A stretch of 38,264 nucleotides of DNA from CAXBMB01 sp963976695 (GTDB lineage Bacteria > Pseudomonadota > Alphaproteobacteria > Kiloniellales > DSM-21159). This document shows positions 8,400 through 15,709 of this stretch, piece by piece. The stretch is taken from positions 1 through 38,264 of the forward strand of contig CAXBMB010000035.1 in NCBI GenBank assembly GCA_963976695.1, written 5' to 3'. Below the pieces are notes generated by a model. The model saw nothing but the letters and a program-made list of their open reading frames with translations, ran no database searches and had not been told where the DNA came from. Both the position numbers and the translations under genes were made by a program. The first letter of the stretch is position 1. Each line of letters starts with the position of its first letter.

Positions 8400-8879
8400 A
8401 TGATCAAAGGCATGTCAGGCAAACAGAGCGCCCCGCGCGTTACGGCAAGCGGCGGCGCGCGCCCGGCTGAACGCCCGGCTGGGCGCTTGGTTGAGCAGCT
8501 GGGCGGGCGGCGGGCTTTCGTCGCGGTTTTGTGGCTGGTCTCGGCGATCTTGCTGGCGCCCGGGGTCTCGCGGGCGGAAAGCTTTTTCCAACAGCTTCCC
8601 GACCTGCCGCTAATGGCCGGTTTGACCGAGGTGCCCGAAGCCGGTCTGCTGTTCGATAAACCCGAGGGGCGCATTGCCGAGGCGCTTGCCCGGGGCGTGG
8701 TTGGCGCCGGACCCGATCCCGCTGAGGTGCTGGCGTTTTACCGCCGTAGCTTGCCACAACTGGGCTGGCGCGAAAGCGCGGCGCCGGCCACCTTCTGGCG
8801 CGAGAACGAGCAACTGGTTCTGGATATCCAACAGGCCGAGGATCGCCTGCTGCTGCGAATTTTACTGTCGCCGCGCTAG
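8400..8879 (+). CDS. Small conserved-type exported protein of unknown function
   Basis: A 159-residue protein not assigned to a named family here. After a polar, Arg/Ala-rich N-terminus (possibly too long; an internal ATG at 8412 is an alternative start) comes one hydrophobic stretch AFVAVLWLVSAILLAPG and a likely signal-peptidase site after VSRA, near residue 59. The mature part is about 100 residues: ESFFQQLPDLPLMAGL, then DPAEVLAFYRRSLPQLGW, then a beta-rich end with ENEQLVLDIQ. It probably acts in the periplasm. It starts 15 bp after mutM and precedes an enoyl-CoA hydratase, so it may ride on the mutM transcript. No enzymatic motif is visible. Confidence 0.75.
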   Translation: MIKGMSGKQSAPRVTASGGARPAERPAGRLVEQLGGRRAFVAVLWLVSAILLAPGVSRAESFFQQLPDLPLMAGLTEVPEAGLLFDKPEGRIAEALARGVVGAGPDPAEVLAFYRRSLPQLGWRESAAPATFWRENEQLVLDIQQAEDRLLLRILLSPR

Positions 8880-8949
8880 TCCAGCGGCGCACCACCACAC
8901 CTGACACACACCCGAGCGACAAATTTTATTGACGAGTGAGGAGCCCATG

Positions 8950-9726
8950 ATGGTTTACGAAAACATTCAGGTCGAGCGGCAGGAGGGGATTGGCATCATT
9001 ACCCTGAACCGTCCCCAGGCGCTCAATGCGCTCTGCACCGCCCTGGTCGACGAGTTGGGCCAGGCGCTCGGCGAGTTCGACGGCGATGAGACAATCCGCT
9101 GCATCGTGCTGACCGGGTCTGACAAGGCCTTCGCCGCCGGGGCCGACATCAAGGAGATGAAGGAAAAGGATTTCGCCCAGGTCCAGCGTGAGGACTTCAT
9201 CACCGACGATTGGGAAGTGATTTCCAAGGTCCGCAAACCAGTGATCGCGGCGGTGGCGGGCTTTGCCCTAGGCGGCGGCTGTGAAATGGCCATGATGGCC
9301 GACATGATCATCGCCGCCGACAGCGCCAAGTTCGGCCAGCCGGAAATTAAACTGGGCACTATCCCCGGCGCCGGCGGCACCCAACGGCTGACCCGTTCGG
9401 TCGGCAAGTCGATGGCGATGTACCTCTGTTTGACCGGCGAGATGATCGACGCGCAAACCGCGCTGGCGGCGGGGCTGGTCGCCAAGGTGGTGCCGGCCGA
9501 GCAGTTGATGGACGAGGTGATGAAGATTGCCGGGAAGATTGCCGGCATGTCCCTGCCGGTGCTGCAGATCGCCAAGGAATCGGTCAACCGCTCCTATGAG
9601 TCGACGCTGAAGGAAGGCGTGCTGTTCGAGCGCCGGGTTTTCCACTCCACCTTCGCGCTGGAAGACCGCAAGGAAGGCATGGAGGCCTTCGCTGACAAGC
9701 GCAAGCCGAATTGGAAGCATCGCTAG
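8950..9726 (+). CDS. Enoyl-CoA hydratase (crotonase family)
   Basis: Hydrates trans-2-enoyl-CoA in fatty-acid or related beta-oxidation. The 258-residue crotonase fold is complete: TLNRPQALNAL near the N-terminus, the oxyanion-hole segment AFAAGADIKEM, and both catalytic glutamates, Glu112 in GGGCEMAMMAD and Glu132 in GQPEIKLGTIPG. Their 20-residue spacing matches rat mitochondrial hydratase (Glu144/Glu164). Two adjacent ATGs exist (8947 and 8950); the second has better spacing (6 nt) to the GAGGAG ribosome site. A TTG at 8929 also opens the frame but precedes that ribosome site. It stands 70 bp after the small exported protein and shares no pathway with its neighbours. Confidence 0.93.
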   Translation: MVYENIQVERQEGIGIITLNRPQALNALCTALVDELGQALGEFDGDETIRCIVLTGSDKAFAAGADIKEMKEKDFAQVQREDFITDDWEVISKVRKPVIAAVAGFALGGGCEMAMMADMIIAADSAKFGQPEIKLGTIPGAGGTQRLTRSVGKSMAMYLCLTGEMIDAQTALAAGLVAKVVPAEQLMDEVMKIAGKIAGMSLPVLQIAKESVNRSYESTLKEGVLFERRVFHSTFALEDRKEGMEAFADKRKPNWKHR

Positions 9727-9727
9727 A

Positions 9728-9778
9728 GCAGGACCGACCCGGCAAGCCGCGCGGGGCGCTTCGACCCGGCGGTCCTGC
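9728..9778 (+). repeat. Inverted repeat directly after the enoyl-CoA hydratase stop
   Basis: GCAGGACCG (9728-9736) and its exact complement CGGTCCTGC (9770-9778) frame 33 nt that contain two GACCCGG copies and an inner AAGC/GCTT stem. It begins 2 bp after the stop codon. It may act as a 3' end stabiliser or a Rho-linked end, since no T-run follows. Confidence 0.4.
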
Positions 9779-9958
9779 GCCCGCCAATGGGATCGGAAGC
9801 GCCGGCACCCGGTCGATAGGGACGGCGACAGGGGTGGCGATACGGACCGGGGTAAGGGCCGGGACCGCCGCCATCTGTCGTTTTTGTCGAAAGGCGCATG
9901 GACTCGGCCGAACTCCTCCTATATGTACAGGGCCTGCACCGCGCTGAGAGGCTGTCTC

Positions 9959-9986
9959 TTGACGAGGCGGTTCTCGCTGGTTATAA
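9959..9986 (+). promoter_or_regulatory. Sigma70-type promoter of rpsT
   Basis: TTGACG (9959-9964) and TTATAA (9981-9986) are separated by 16 bp. Transcription would start near 9993, about 30 nt before the rpsT ATG. This is one of the clearest promoters in the window and fits a highly expressed ribosomal-protein gene. Confidence 0.7.
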
Positions 9987-10024
9987 GCGCGGCCCTTCAC
10001 AATTAGCAAACAACGGGTCTCCAC

Positions 10025-10288
10025 ATGGCCAATCATAAGTCCGCTTTGAAGCGGATCCGCAGTAATGATCGTCGCGCTGAAGTCAATGGCGCTCGTGTCG
10101 GTCGCATTCGCACCTTCATCAAGAAGGTCGAAAGCGCGCTGGAATCTGGCGACAAGGAAGCCGCTACGACCGCATTTCGCGCGGCGCAGCCGGAAATCCA
10201 TCGCGGCGTGACAAAGGGTGTTCTCAAGCAGAAGACCGCTTCGCGCAAGATTTCGCGTCTCAACGCACGGGTTAAAGCCCTGGCTTAA
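10025..10288 (+). CDS. rpsT: 30S ribosomal protein S20
   Basis: Small basic ribosomal protein of 87 residues that binds 16S rRNA early in 30S assembly. The N-terminus MANHKSALKRIRSNDRR, the central IRTFIKKVESALESGDK helix and the C-terminal GVLKQKTASRKISRLNARVKAL are diagnostic. It has its own promoter and lies immediately upstream of the dnaA region, a placement common in alphaproteobacteria. The stop codon TAA falls in the loop of a 12-bp stem-loop (see the separate entry). Confidence 0.98.
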   Translation: MANHKSALKRIRSNDRRAEVNGARVGRIRTFIKKVESALESGDKEAATTAFRAAQPEIHRGVTKGVLKQKTASRKISRLNARVKALA

Positions 10289-10300
10289 AGCCTGGGTTTT
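10274..10300 (+). terminator. Stem-loop carrying the rpsT stop codon in its loop
   Basis: The arms AAAGCCCTGGCT (10274-10285) and AGCCTGGGTTTT (10289-10300) pair with one G-U and one U-U mismatch, and the 3-nt loop is the TAA stop codon itself. The T-run is part of the stem and is followed by CCCC, so termination may be partial. It could also act on translation termination or mRNA stability. Confidence 0.4.
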
Positions 10301-10526
10301 CCCCGCGATGTTGAGTGGCTTCTTGCCGCTGCGGGGCTGGCGCGTGATCGACTTGGACGATGGCGCTTGGCGTTTCGATCCTGTCGACAATCGCCCGCCG
10401 ACAGATTGACGAGAGGCGGCGCCTCGGTTCAAACGACATCATCTTCTGATTGTCGTTAGACCGGCCTGGCTCTCGACGGTCAGCTTGGCGCCGCGCGTTG
10501 GTAATGGACGCGGCGATAGAATCAAC

Positions 10527-10568
10527 AAAGAGGCTGGCGTCCCGCGCGGGGCGCCGCCTCTTTTTTTT
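10527..10568 (+). terminator. Strong intrinsic terminator between rpsT and dnaA
   Basis: The arms AAAGAGGC and GCCTCTTT enclose a further GGCGTCCC/GGGGCGCC stem with a GCGC loop, followed by eight T residues. This is a textbook Rho-independent terminator. It probably ends the rpsT transcript, although it is 240 bp past the stop codon, so a small RNA in 10300-10526 cannot be excluded. It isolates dnaA from read-through. Confidence 0.85.
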
Positions 10569-11174
10569 GCCCGATCGTCGGGCGGCGGCGGCTTTGCGGC
10601 GTGCCGCGGCGCCCTAAGTCGACGCCACCGGTCGCGGCTTTGCGCCGGCGTGAAAAAAATAGCGCGGGCTAGAAAAAAATCTCGCGGCAAAGGCGCTGAG
10701 ATTCTCTCATGAGTCCCTGCGGCTTGCGGCTATTTGCTTAACGGAAGTGGCAGGCGAATCGGGCAAGTGGGCGGGCGTTCTGGATTCGATCTTCTTGCCA
10801 GATTGAGCGCGGACGCGTAGATTGCTCAGCCTGCCTTGAAGGGCAGGTGTCAATCAATTTTTGCAAAAAATGTTGCGAAAATAAATCGGAATATCCTGGT
10901 TAACTTGGTTTGTGTTTCGGGGTGGGCGTGTGTATTTTGCGGTTGGTAGATCATTCCTGAACTTACCCCTCTGTTCTACTTAGTTTTAGTGGGTCAAAAT
11001 GAGAAATTTTGGGCGATTTTCTCTGAGAACGTGATTCTCGGCATGTGAGTTCTTTGCCTGTTTCTTTAAGGGGCGATAAAAAAAAGATTGACGGCCGCTG
11101 CTGGGGCGATCGTCGAAAAAAAACAAATGGGGTGGGCGCTAGTGATTAGAAACGAAGCCTATCGAGGGGCGATT
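10569..11174 (+). promoter_or_regulatory. dnaA upstream control region
   Basis: About 600 bp without a credible gene. It contains two A7 tracts 20 bp apart (10653-10659 and 10673-10679), GANTC sites at 10700, 10711, 10756, 10783 and 11033, a 12-bp palindrome TTTTTGCAAAAA (10858-10869) in AT-rich DNA, and two adjacent inverted repeats (11001-11023 and 11025-11039). The dnaA promoter must lie here but no single -35/-10 pair is convincing. I looked for TTATCCACA-like DnaA boxes and saw none, so this is not called oriC. Confidence 0.6.
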
Positions 11175-12719
11175 GTGAACGCTGGGGCAATGGTAACAGA
11201 AGGTTTTGATCAGCCTTTATCAGAGGCTGTGGGTGTGTTGAGCGAGAAGTGGGCACGGGTTCGTGGGCGGTTGCGGACCGAGGTTGGTGACGCGGCGTTC
11301 AGAAGCTGGTTGAAGCCTTTGACCTTGGTTAGTCATAAGGACGGCGTTGTTCGAATGTCTGTCCCAACCCGCTTCATGCGCGACTGGGTCAACGGCAACT
11401 ACGCTGACCGGATCCGCGATCTTTGGCGCGAAGAAATTCCCGAAATATCCAGCGTGGAAGTGGTGGTGCAACCGCAGGTGCGCCCGGCGGCGCAGCCCGG
11501 CGGGCCAAACCAGCCGTCCGCCGGCCCCGGCGCGGCTGGTCCGCGTGACGACAGCGCCCCGGCCCCGCGCAGCGCGGGACCCGATGCTGGCGGTTCTGCG
11601 GTCGACGGTTCGGTCATCGGCGGCACCGGCGCATTTGGACAGCGCGACGGATCGCTGGGCGCGTCGGCGGGAAATGGTTTTGAGCGCGATCGGGAGATCT
11701 GTGCGCCACTGGATCCCCGCTTCACCTTCAATGATTTTGTCGTTGGCAAGCCGAATGAATTGGCCTATGCGGCGGCGCGCCGGGTGGCCGAGGCGGACAA
11801 GGTGCCCTTCAATCCGCTGTTCCTCTATGGCGGCGTGGGGCTTGGCAAGACTCACCTGATGCACGCCATCGCCTGGCAGTTGAAGCAGCAGCGGCCCGAC
11901 AAGCGGATCATTTATCTTTCCGCCGAAAAGTTCATGTACCAGTTCATTCGGGCCTTGCGGACCAAGGATACCATGTCCTTCAAGGAACAGTTCCGCTCGG
12001 TGGATGTTTTGATGATCGACGATGTGCAGTTCATCAGCGGCCGCGAAGCCACCCAAGAGGAATTTTTTCATACTTTCAACACCCTGGTGGATCACAACCG
12101 TCAGATCGTCATCTCGGCCGATAAAAGCCCGTCCGACCTGGAAGGCTTGGACGAGCGGATGCGGTCGCGCTTCGGCTGGGGTCTGGTGGCCGACCTGCAC
12201 CCCACCACCTACGAACTGCGGCTGGGGATTTTGCAGTCCAAATCGGAGCAGTTGACGTCAGATATTCCGGCCAAGGTTCTGGAGTTCCTGGCGCACAAGA
12301 TCACCTCCAATGTTCGCGAGTTGGAGGGGGCCCTCAATCGAATTGTCGCCCACGCCACCTTGGTGGGCCGTCCGATCTCGCTGGAAAACACCCAGGAGGT
12401 GCTGCACGACCTGCTGCGCGCCAACGACCGTCGGGTGACCATCGAGGAAATCCAAAAGCGGGTGGCCGAGCACTACAACATCCGCTTCGCCGACATGCAC
12501 TCGGCCCGCCGCGCGCGGGCTGTGGCCCGACCGCGTCAGATCGCGATGTATTTGGCCAAGCAGCTCACCGCGCGGTCGCTGCCGGAAATCGGCCGGAAAT
12601 TCGGTGGGCGGGACCACACCACCGTCATGCACGCGGTGCGAAAGGTGGAAGAGCTGAAGTCCTGCGACAGCGAATTTGGCGAGGACGTCGAACTGCTGCG
12701 GCGGATGCTGGAAAGCTAA
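11175..12719 (+). CDS. dnaA: Chromosomal replication initiator protein DnaA
   Basis: AAA+ ATPase that melts the replication origin and is also a transcription regulator. Domain I is near residues 15-90 (WARVRGRL, FRSWLKPLTL). A long Gly/Pro/Ala/Ser-rich linker of roughly 95 residues (domain II) follows. Domain III has Walker A GGVGLGKT (219-226), Walker B LMIDDVQF and the arginine-finger box GLDERMRSRFGWGL. Domain IV has the DnaA-box-binding RPRQIAMYLAKQL and GGRDHTTVMHAVRKV. The start is uncertain: GTG at 11175 has a good AGGGG site 5 nt upstream; ATG at 11190 or 11127 and TTG at 11088 are alternatives. dnaN follows after a 359-bp gap containing a terminator-like element. Confidence 0.96.
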   Translation: MNAGAMVTEGFDQPLSEAVGVLSEKWARVRGRLRTEVGDAAFRSWLKPLTLVSHKDGVVRMSVPTRFMRDWVNGNYADRIRDLWREEIPEISSVEVVVQPQVRPAAQPGGPNQPSAGPGAAGPRDDSAPAPRSAGPDAGGSAVDGSVIGGTGAFGQRDGSLGASAGNGFERDREICAPLDPRFTFNDFVVGKPNELAYAAARRVAEADKVPFNPLFLYGGVGLGKTHLMHAIAWQLKQQRPDKRIIYLSAEKFMYQFIRALRTKDTMSFKEQFRSVDVLMIDDVQFISGREATQEEFFHTFNTLVDHNRQIVISADKSPSDLEGLDERMRSRFGWGLVADLHPTTYELRLGILQSKSEQLTSDIPAKVLEFLAHKITSNVRELEGALNRIVAHATLVGRPISLENTQEVLHDLLRANDRRVTIEEIQKRVAEHYNIRFADMHSARRARAVARPRQIAMYLAKQLTARSLPEIGRKFGGRDHTTVMHAVRKVEELKSCDSEFGEDVELLRRMLES

Positions 12720-13078
12720 CCCGTCTTGCCGGCGGGGCCCGTTGCGGCTTTTTGGCGTCTGTCGCCGCCGATACGCTCTGGGATACACCCTGGGATGCAC
12801 CCAGAAAAGCGCCTCCCCGCGCGCCCCGGCAACGATGGGGCTTTTCTTCGCTGAATAGGGCGGCAAGCCGGGCGGAAAAGCTGGTGCTTTTGTGCCTTTT
12901 TCCTACCCGTGTCAGGTCCCTGTGCTATAGTGCGCTCCCGTATCGTTCCCGGTCGAGTCGAAGCTGGCTTGGCGGCGGTGCGGAGCTCCGGGGGGTGAGG
13001 ATTTTTATGCCGGATGGGCAAAGAAAATTCTTGCTATTTCAGAGAGTTGATCTCGCATTTGAACGATACTGAGGCGAT
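12720..13078 (+). other. dnaA-dnaN intergenic region
   Basis: These 359 bp contain a GC-rich hairpin just after dnaA (about 12727-12752, ending in TTTTT), a 12-bp tandem duplication CTGGGAT(A/G)CACC (12778-12801) and a second hairpin with a T-rich tail (12823-12849). A TATAGT at 12926-12931 resembles a -10 element for dnaN but lacks a clear -35. One GANTC site is at 12955. The elements imply that dnaN has its own promoter. Confidence 0.5.
12823..12849 (+). terminator. Probable terminator after dnaA
   Basis: GCCCC (12823-12827), a 9-nt loop and GGGGC (12837-12841) are followed by TTTTCTTC. The stem is short but GC-pure and the T-rich tail is good. It lies about 100 bp past the dnaA stop. Confidence 0.55.
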
Positions 13079-14197
13079 ATGAAGCTCATCATTGAACGTG
13101 CGGCTCTGTTGCGGTCGCTGGCCCATGTGCAAAGTGTGGTCGAGCGGCGCAATACCATCCCCATTCTGGCGAACGTGTTGATTGAAGCCAGCAATGGCCT
13201 GGTGAGCCTGACCGCCACCGACATGGACTTGACCATTGTTGAGCGCACCGGCGCCAACACGGTCGAGCCGGGCGCCACCACGGCCCCGGCCCATACCCTT
13301 TACGACATCATTCGCAAGCTGCCGGACGGCAGTGAGGTCGAGCTGTCGACCTCGGGCGACGGCGGCCAGTTGTCGCTGCGCGCCGGGCGCTCGAACTTTA
13401 CCTTGGCCACCCTGCCACAGGAAGATTTTCCGGCCACCGCGTCCAGCGATCTGCCGCAAGCCTTCGAGCTGCAGGTGGAAGAGGCAAAGCACCTGGTGGA
13501 CCGCACCCGTTTCGCCATTTCCACCGAAGAAACCCGCTATTATCTCAACGGCATCTACCTCCACGCCGCGGAATCCGGCGGCGTCGGGGTGCTGCGCGCC
13601 GTGGCCACCGATGGCCACCGTCTGGCGCGCTTTGAAATGCCGCTTCCCAGCGGGGCGGAGGGCATGCCGGGCGTTATCGTGCCGCGCAAGACCGTGGGTG
13701 AGCTGCGCAAGCTGATCGACGAGTGTGACAGCGCCATCGAAGTGGCTCTGTCGGAAACCAAGGTGCGCTTTACCTTCGGCCGCACCGTGCTGACCTCCAA
13801 GCTGATCGACGGCACCTTCCCGGACTATGAACGGGTCATTCCCAGCGGCAATGACAAGGTCATGGAAGTGGATTGCAAGGCCTTCGCCAGCGCGGTCGAC
13901 CGGGTCTCGACCATCTCGACGGAAAAGAGCCGCGCCATAAAGGTCGTGCTGAGCAACGGCAGCGTCACCCTTTCCGCAACCAGCCCCGACGCGGGCAGCG
14001 CGGAAGAGGATCTGCCGATCAAGTACGACGGGCCGACCATCGAGATCGGCTTCAACTCCCGCTACCTGTTGGATATCGCCAGCCAAATCGAAGGTGAAGG
14101 GGCGGAGTTCACCCTGGCCGACGCCTCTTCGCCGACCATCGTGCGCGATGTCACCGATGCCTCGGCCCTCTATGTGCTGATGCCGATGCGGGTGTGA
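13079..14197 (+). CDS. dnaN: DNA polymerase III beta subunit (sliding clamp)
   Basis: Ring-shaped processivity clamp that tethers DNA polymerase III to DNA. The 372-residue length and three-domain repeat are standard: MKLIIERAALLRSLAHVQSVVERRNTIPILANVLIE at the N-terminus (clamp start), the central KHLVDRTRFAISTEETRYYLNGIYL segment, and the C-terminal SPTIVRDVTDASALYVLMPMRV ending. These ends form the hydrophobic cleft that binds polymerase and Hda-type partners. A GAGGCGAT ribosome site sits just before the ATG. It is part of the dnaA-dnaN-recF-gyrB block. Confidence 0.98.
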   Translation: MKLIIERAALLRSLAHVQSVVERRNTIPILANVLIEASNGLVSLTATDMDLTIVERTGANTVEPGATTAPAHTLYDIIRKLPDGSEVELSTSGDGGQLSLRAGRSNFTLATLPQEDFPATASSDLPQAFELQVEEAKHLVDRTRFAISTEETRYYLNGIYLHAAESGGVGVLRAVATDGHRLARFEMPLPSGAEGMPGVIVPRKTVGELRKLIDECDSAIEVALSETKVRFTFGRTVLTSKLIDGTFPDYERVIPSGNDKVMEVDCKAFASAVDRVSTISTEKSRAIKVVLSNGSVTLSATSPDAGSAEEDLPIKYDGPTIEIGFNSRYLLDIASQIEGEGAEFTLADASSPTIVRDVTDASALYVLMPMRV

Positions 14198-14220
14198 CGG
14201 CCCGCCCGCCGATGGGCGTT

Positions 14221-14249
14221 CGCTTGGGGGAAGGGTTTTTCCCCCAGCG
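14221..14249 (+). terminator. Stable stem-loop after dnaN
   Basis: CGCT plus GGGGGAA pairs with TTCCCCC plus AGCG with one bulged T and a 6-nt loop. It lies 24 bp after the dnaN stop. The stem is strong, but no T-run follows it, so it may attenuate rather than end transcription into recF. Confidence 0.45.
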
Positions 14250-14404
14250 GGGCCAAATCGTCGCGGGCAAGCCGGCAACTCTAGAGGTCGCTGCGGTGTT
14301 GCTTTCCGATCCTTTCGGTCGGCTGCGCCGCCGCGCGGTAGGCAATTCAGGGCTGGGGCCTTGTCTTGCGGCCCCCTTGGCGGGCGGAGGTGGAAAGCGT
14401 CTTC

Positions 14405-15709
14405 ATGGCGGCCAAAACTAGCGGGTCCCACCCCAAGGCATCGCCGGATTCTTCTGCCGGTGGCGTCGGCGCGCGCGATCGCGCGCCGGATCGGGCGACC
14501 TGGGTTTCCCGGCTGGCGGTCAGCGATTTTCGCAACTTGCGCCAACTGGATTTGCGCTGTGACCATCGCCCGCTGCTGATTTCCGGCGACAACGGCGCGG
14601 GCAAAACCAACCTGCTGGAGGCGCTGTCCCTGCTGACGCCCGGTCGGGGCCTGCGCGGTGCCCGTGGGGGAGATTTGCCGCGCCTGGGCCGGGGCAATCA
14701 CGCTGCTGACGCCGCCTTGGCCGCCGCGCCCGCCGGCCAACCGGTGCCGCGGGACCTGGGCGAAGCCGGCCAAACGCCCTGGGCGGTGGCGGCGTCAATC
14801 GTAACCCCGGAGGGACCGCGCGATCTAGGCACCGGCCTGGGGCCGACACTGGATCCGAAAGGCGAAAAAACCAGCGCCCGACGCTTGGTCAAGGTCGATG
14901 GCGGGCTGGCCAGCAGCCAGCAGGCCCTGGGCGAGGTGCTGACCGCCGTCTGGGTGACGCCGCAGATGGATCGGATCTTTTCCGAGGGCCCGGCCAGTCG
15001 ACGGCGCTTTCTCGACCGTCTGGTTTATGGGTTTGATCCCAGCCATGCCGGGCGCATCAGCGGCTATGAACAGGCCTTGCGGGATCGGGCGCGGCTGCTC
15101 AAGGCTGGGCGGACCGATCCCCATTGGCTGGCCGCGCTGGAGGAGAACATGGCGTCGCGGGCGGTGGCCATCGCGGCGGCGCGGCGCGAGGTGGTGGGGC
15201 GCTTGGCCGGAGCCTGCGCCCAGGCGATCAGTCATTTTCCCCGCGCCGGTATTGGCGTGGCCGGTGAGGTGGAAAGCTGGCTGCAAGCGGCCTCCGCCAC
15301 CGAGGTGGAAGAGCGTCTTCGTCTCGGCTTGCGCGCCGCGCGCGAGCGCGACGCGCGCAGCGGCGGCGCGGCGCTGGGAACCCATCGCAGCGACCTGGCT
15401 GTCGCCCATCTGGATCGCGCCATGCCGGCGGCGCTGTGCTCCACGGGGGAGCAAAAGGCGCTGCTGCTGTCGATTATCCTGGCCCATGGACGCCTCACCG
15501 CCCTGGAGCGCGGCGCCACGCCGCTGCTGCTGTTGGACGAGGTCGCCGCCCATTTGGATCAACGCCGGCGCGAGGCGCTGTTCGAGGAGATTTTGGCGTT
15601 GGGGGCGCAGGTTTGGATGACCGGCGTGGATCAGGCTGTTTTTGCGCCCCTGGCGCGCCAGGGGCAGGCCTTTCAGATGGCGGAGGGGCTGCTGTTGCCG
15701 CTGGGGTGA
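14405..15709 (+). CDS. recF: DNA replication and repair protein RecF
   Basis: SMC-like ATPase that binds gapped DNA and, with RecO and RecR, loads RecA at stalled forks. Walker A GDNGAGKT begins at residue 61, the ABC signature is STGEQKALLLSIILAHG, and Walker B is LLLLDEVAAHLD. At about 434 residues it is longer than the usual 360-385. The excess is an N-terminal polar extension of about 35 residues before the core (WVSRLAVSDFRNLRQL) and an Ala/Pro/Gly-rich insert of about 50 residues before RRLVKVDG. ATG 14405 was preferred over an upstream TTG at 14366; the ribosome site GGAGG/GGAAAG is loosely spaced, so the start is not certain. Confidence 0.94.
   Translation: MAAKTSGSHPKASPDSSAGGVGARDRAPDRATWVSRLAVSDFRNLRQLDLRCDHRPLLISGDNGAGKTNLLEALSLLTPGRGLRGARGGDLPRLGRGNHAADAALAAAPAGQPVPRDLGEAGQTPWAVAASIVTPEGPRDLGTGLGPTLDPKGEKTSARRLVKVDGGLASSQQALGEVLTAVWVTPQMDRIFSEGPASRRRFLDRLVYGFDPSHAGRISGYEQALRDRARLLKAGRTDPHWLAALEENMASRAVAIAAARREVVGRLAGACAQAISHFPRAGIGVAGEVESWLQAASATEVEERLRLGLRAARERDARSGGAALGTHRSDLAVAHLDRAMPAALCSTGEQKALLLSIILAHGRLTALERGATPLLLLDEVAAHLDQRRREALFEEILALGAQVWMTGVDQAVFAPLARQGQAFQMAEGLLLPLG

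Noticed and set aside
10485..10712. 75-codon open frame between rpsT and dnaA
   Set aside because: It crosses a strong terminator and the A-tracts; it has no ribosome site.
10289..11174. Chromosomal origin (oriC) before dnaA
   Set aside because: AT-rich DNA, A-tracts and GANTC sites fit, but no TTATCCACA-like boxes were seen on either strand, and many alphaproteobacteria have oriC elsewhere.
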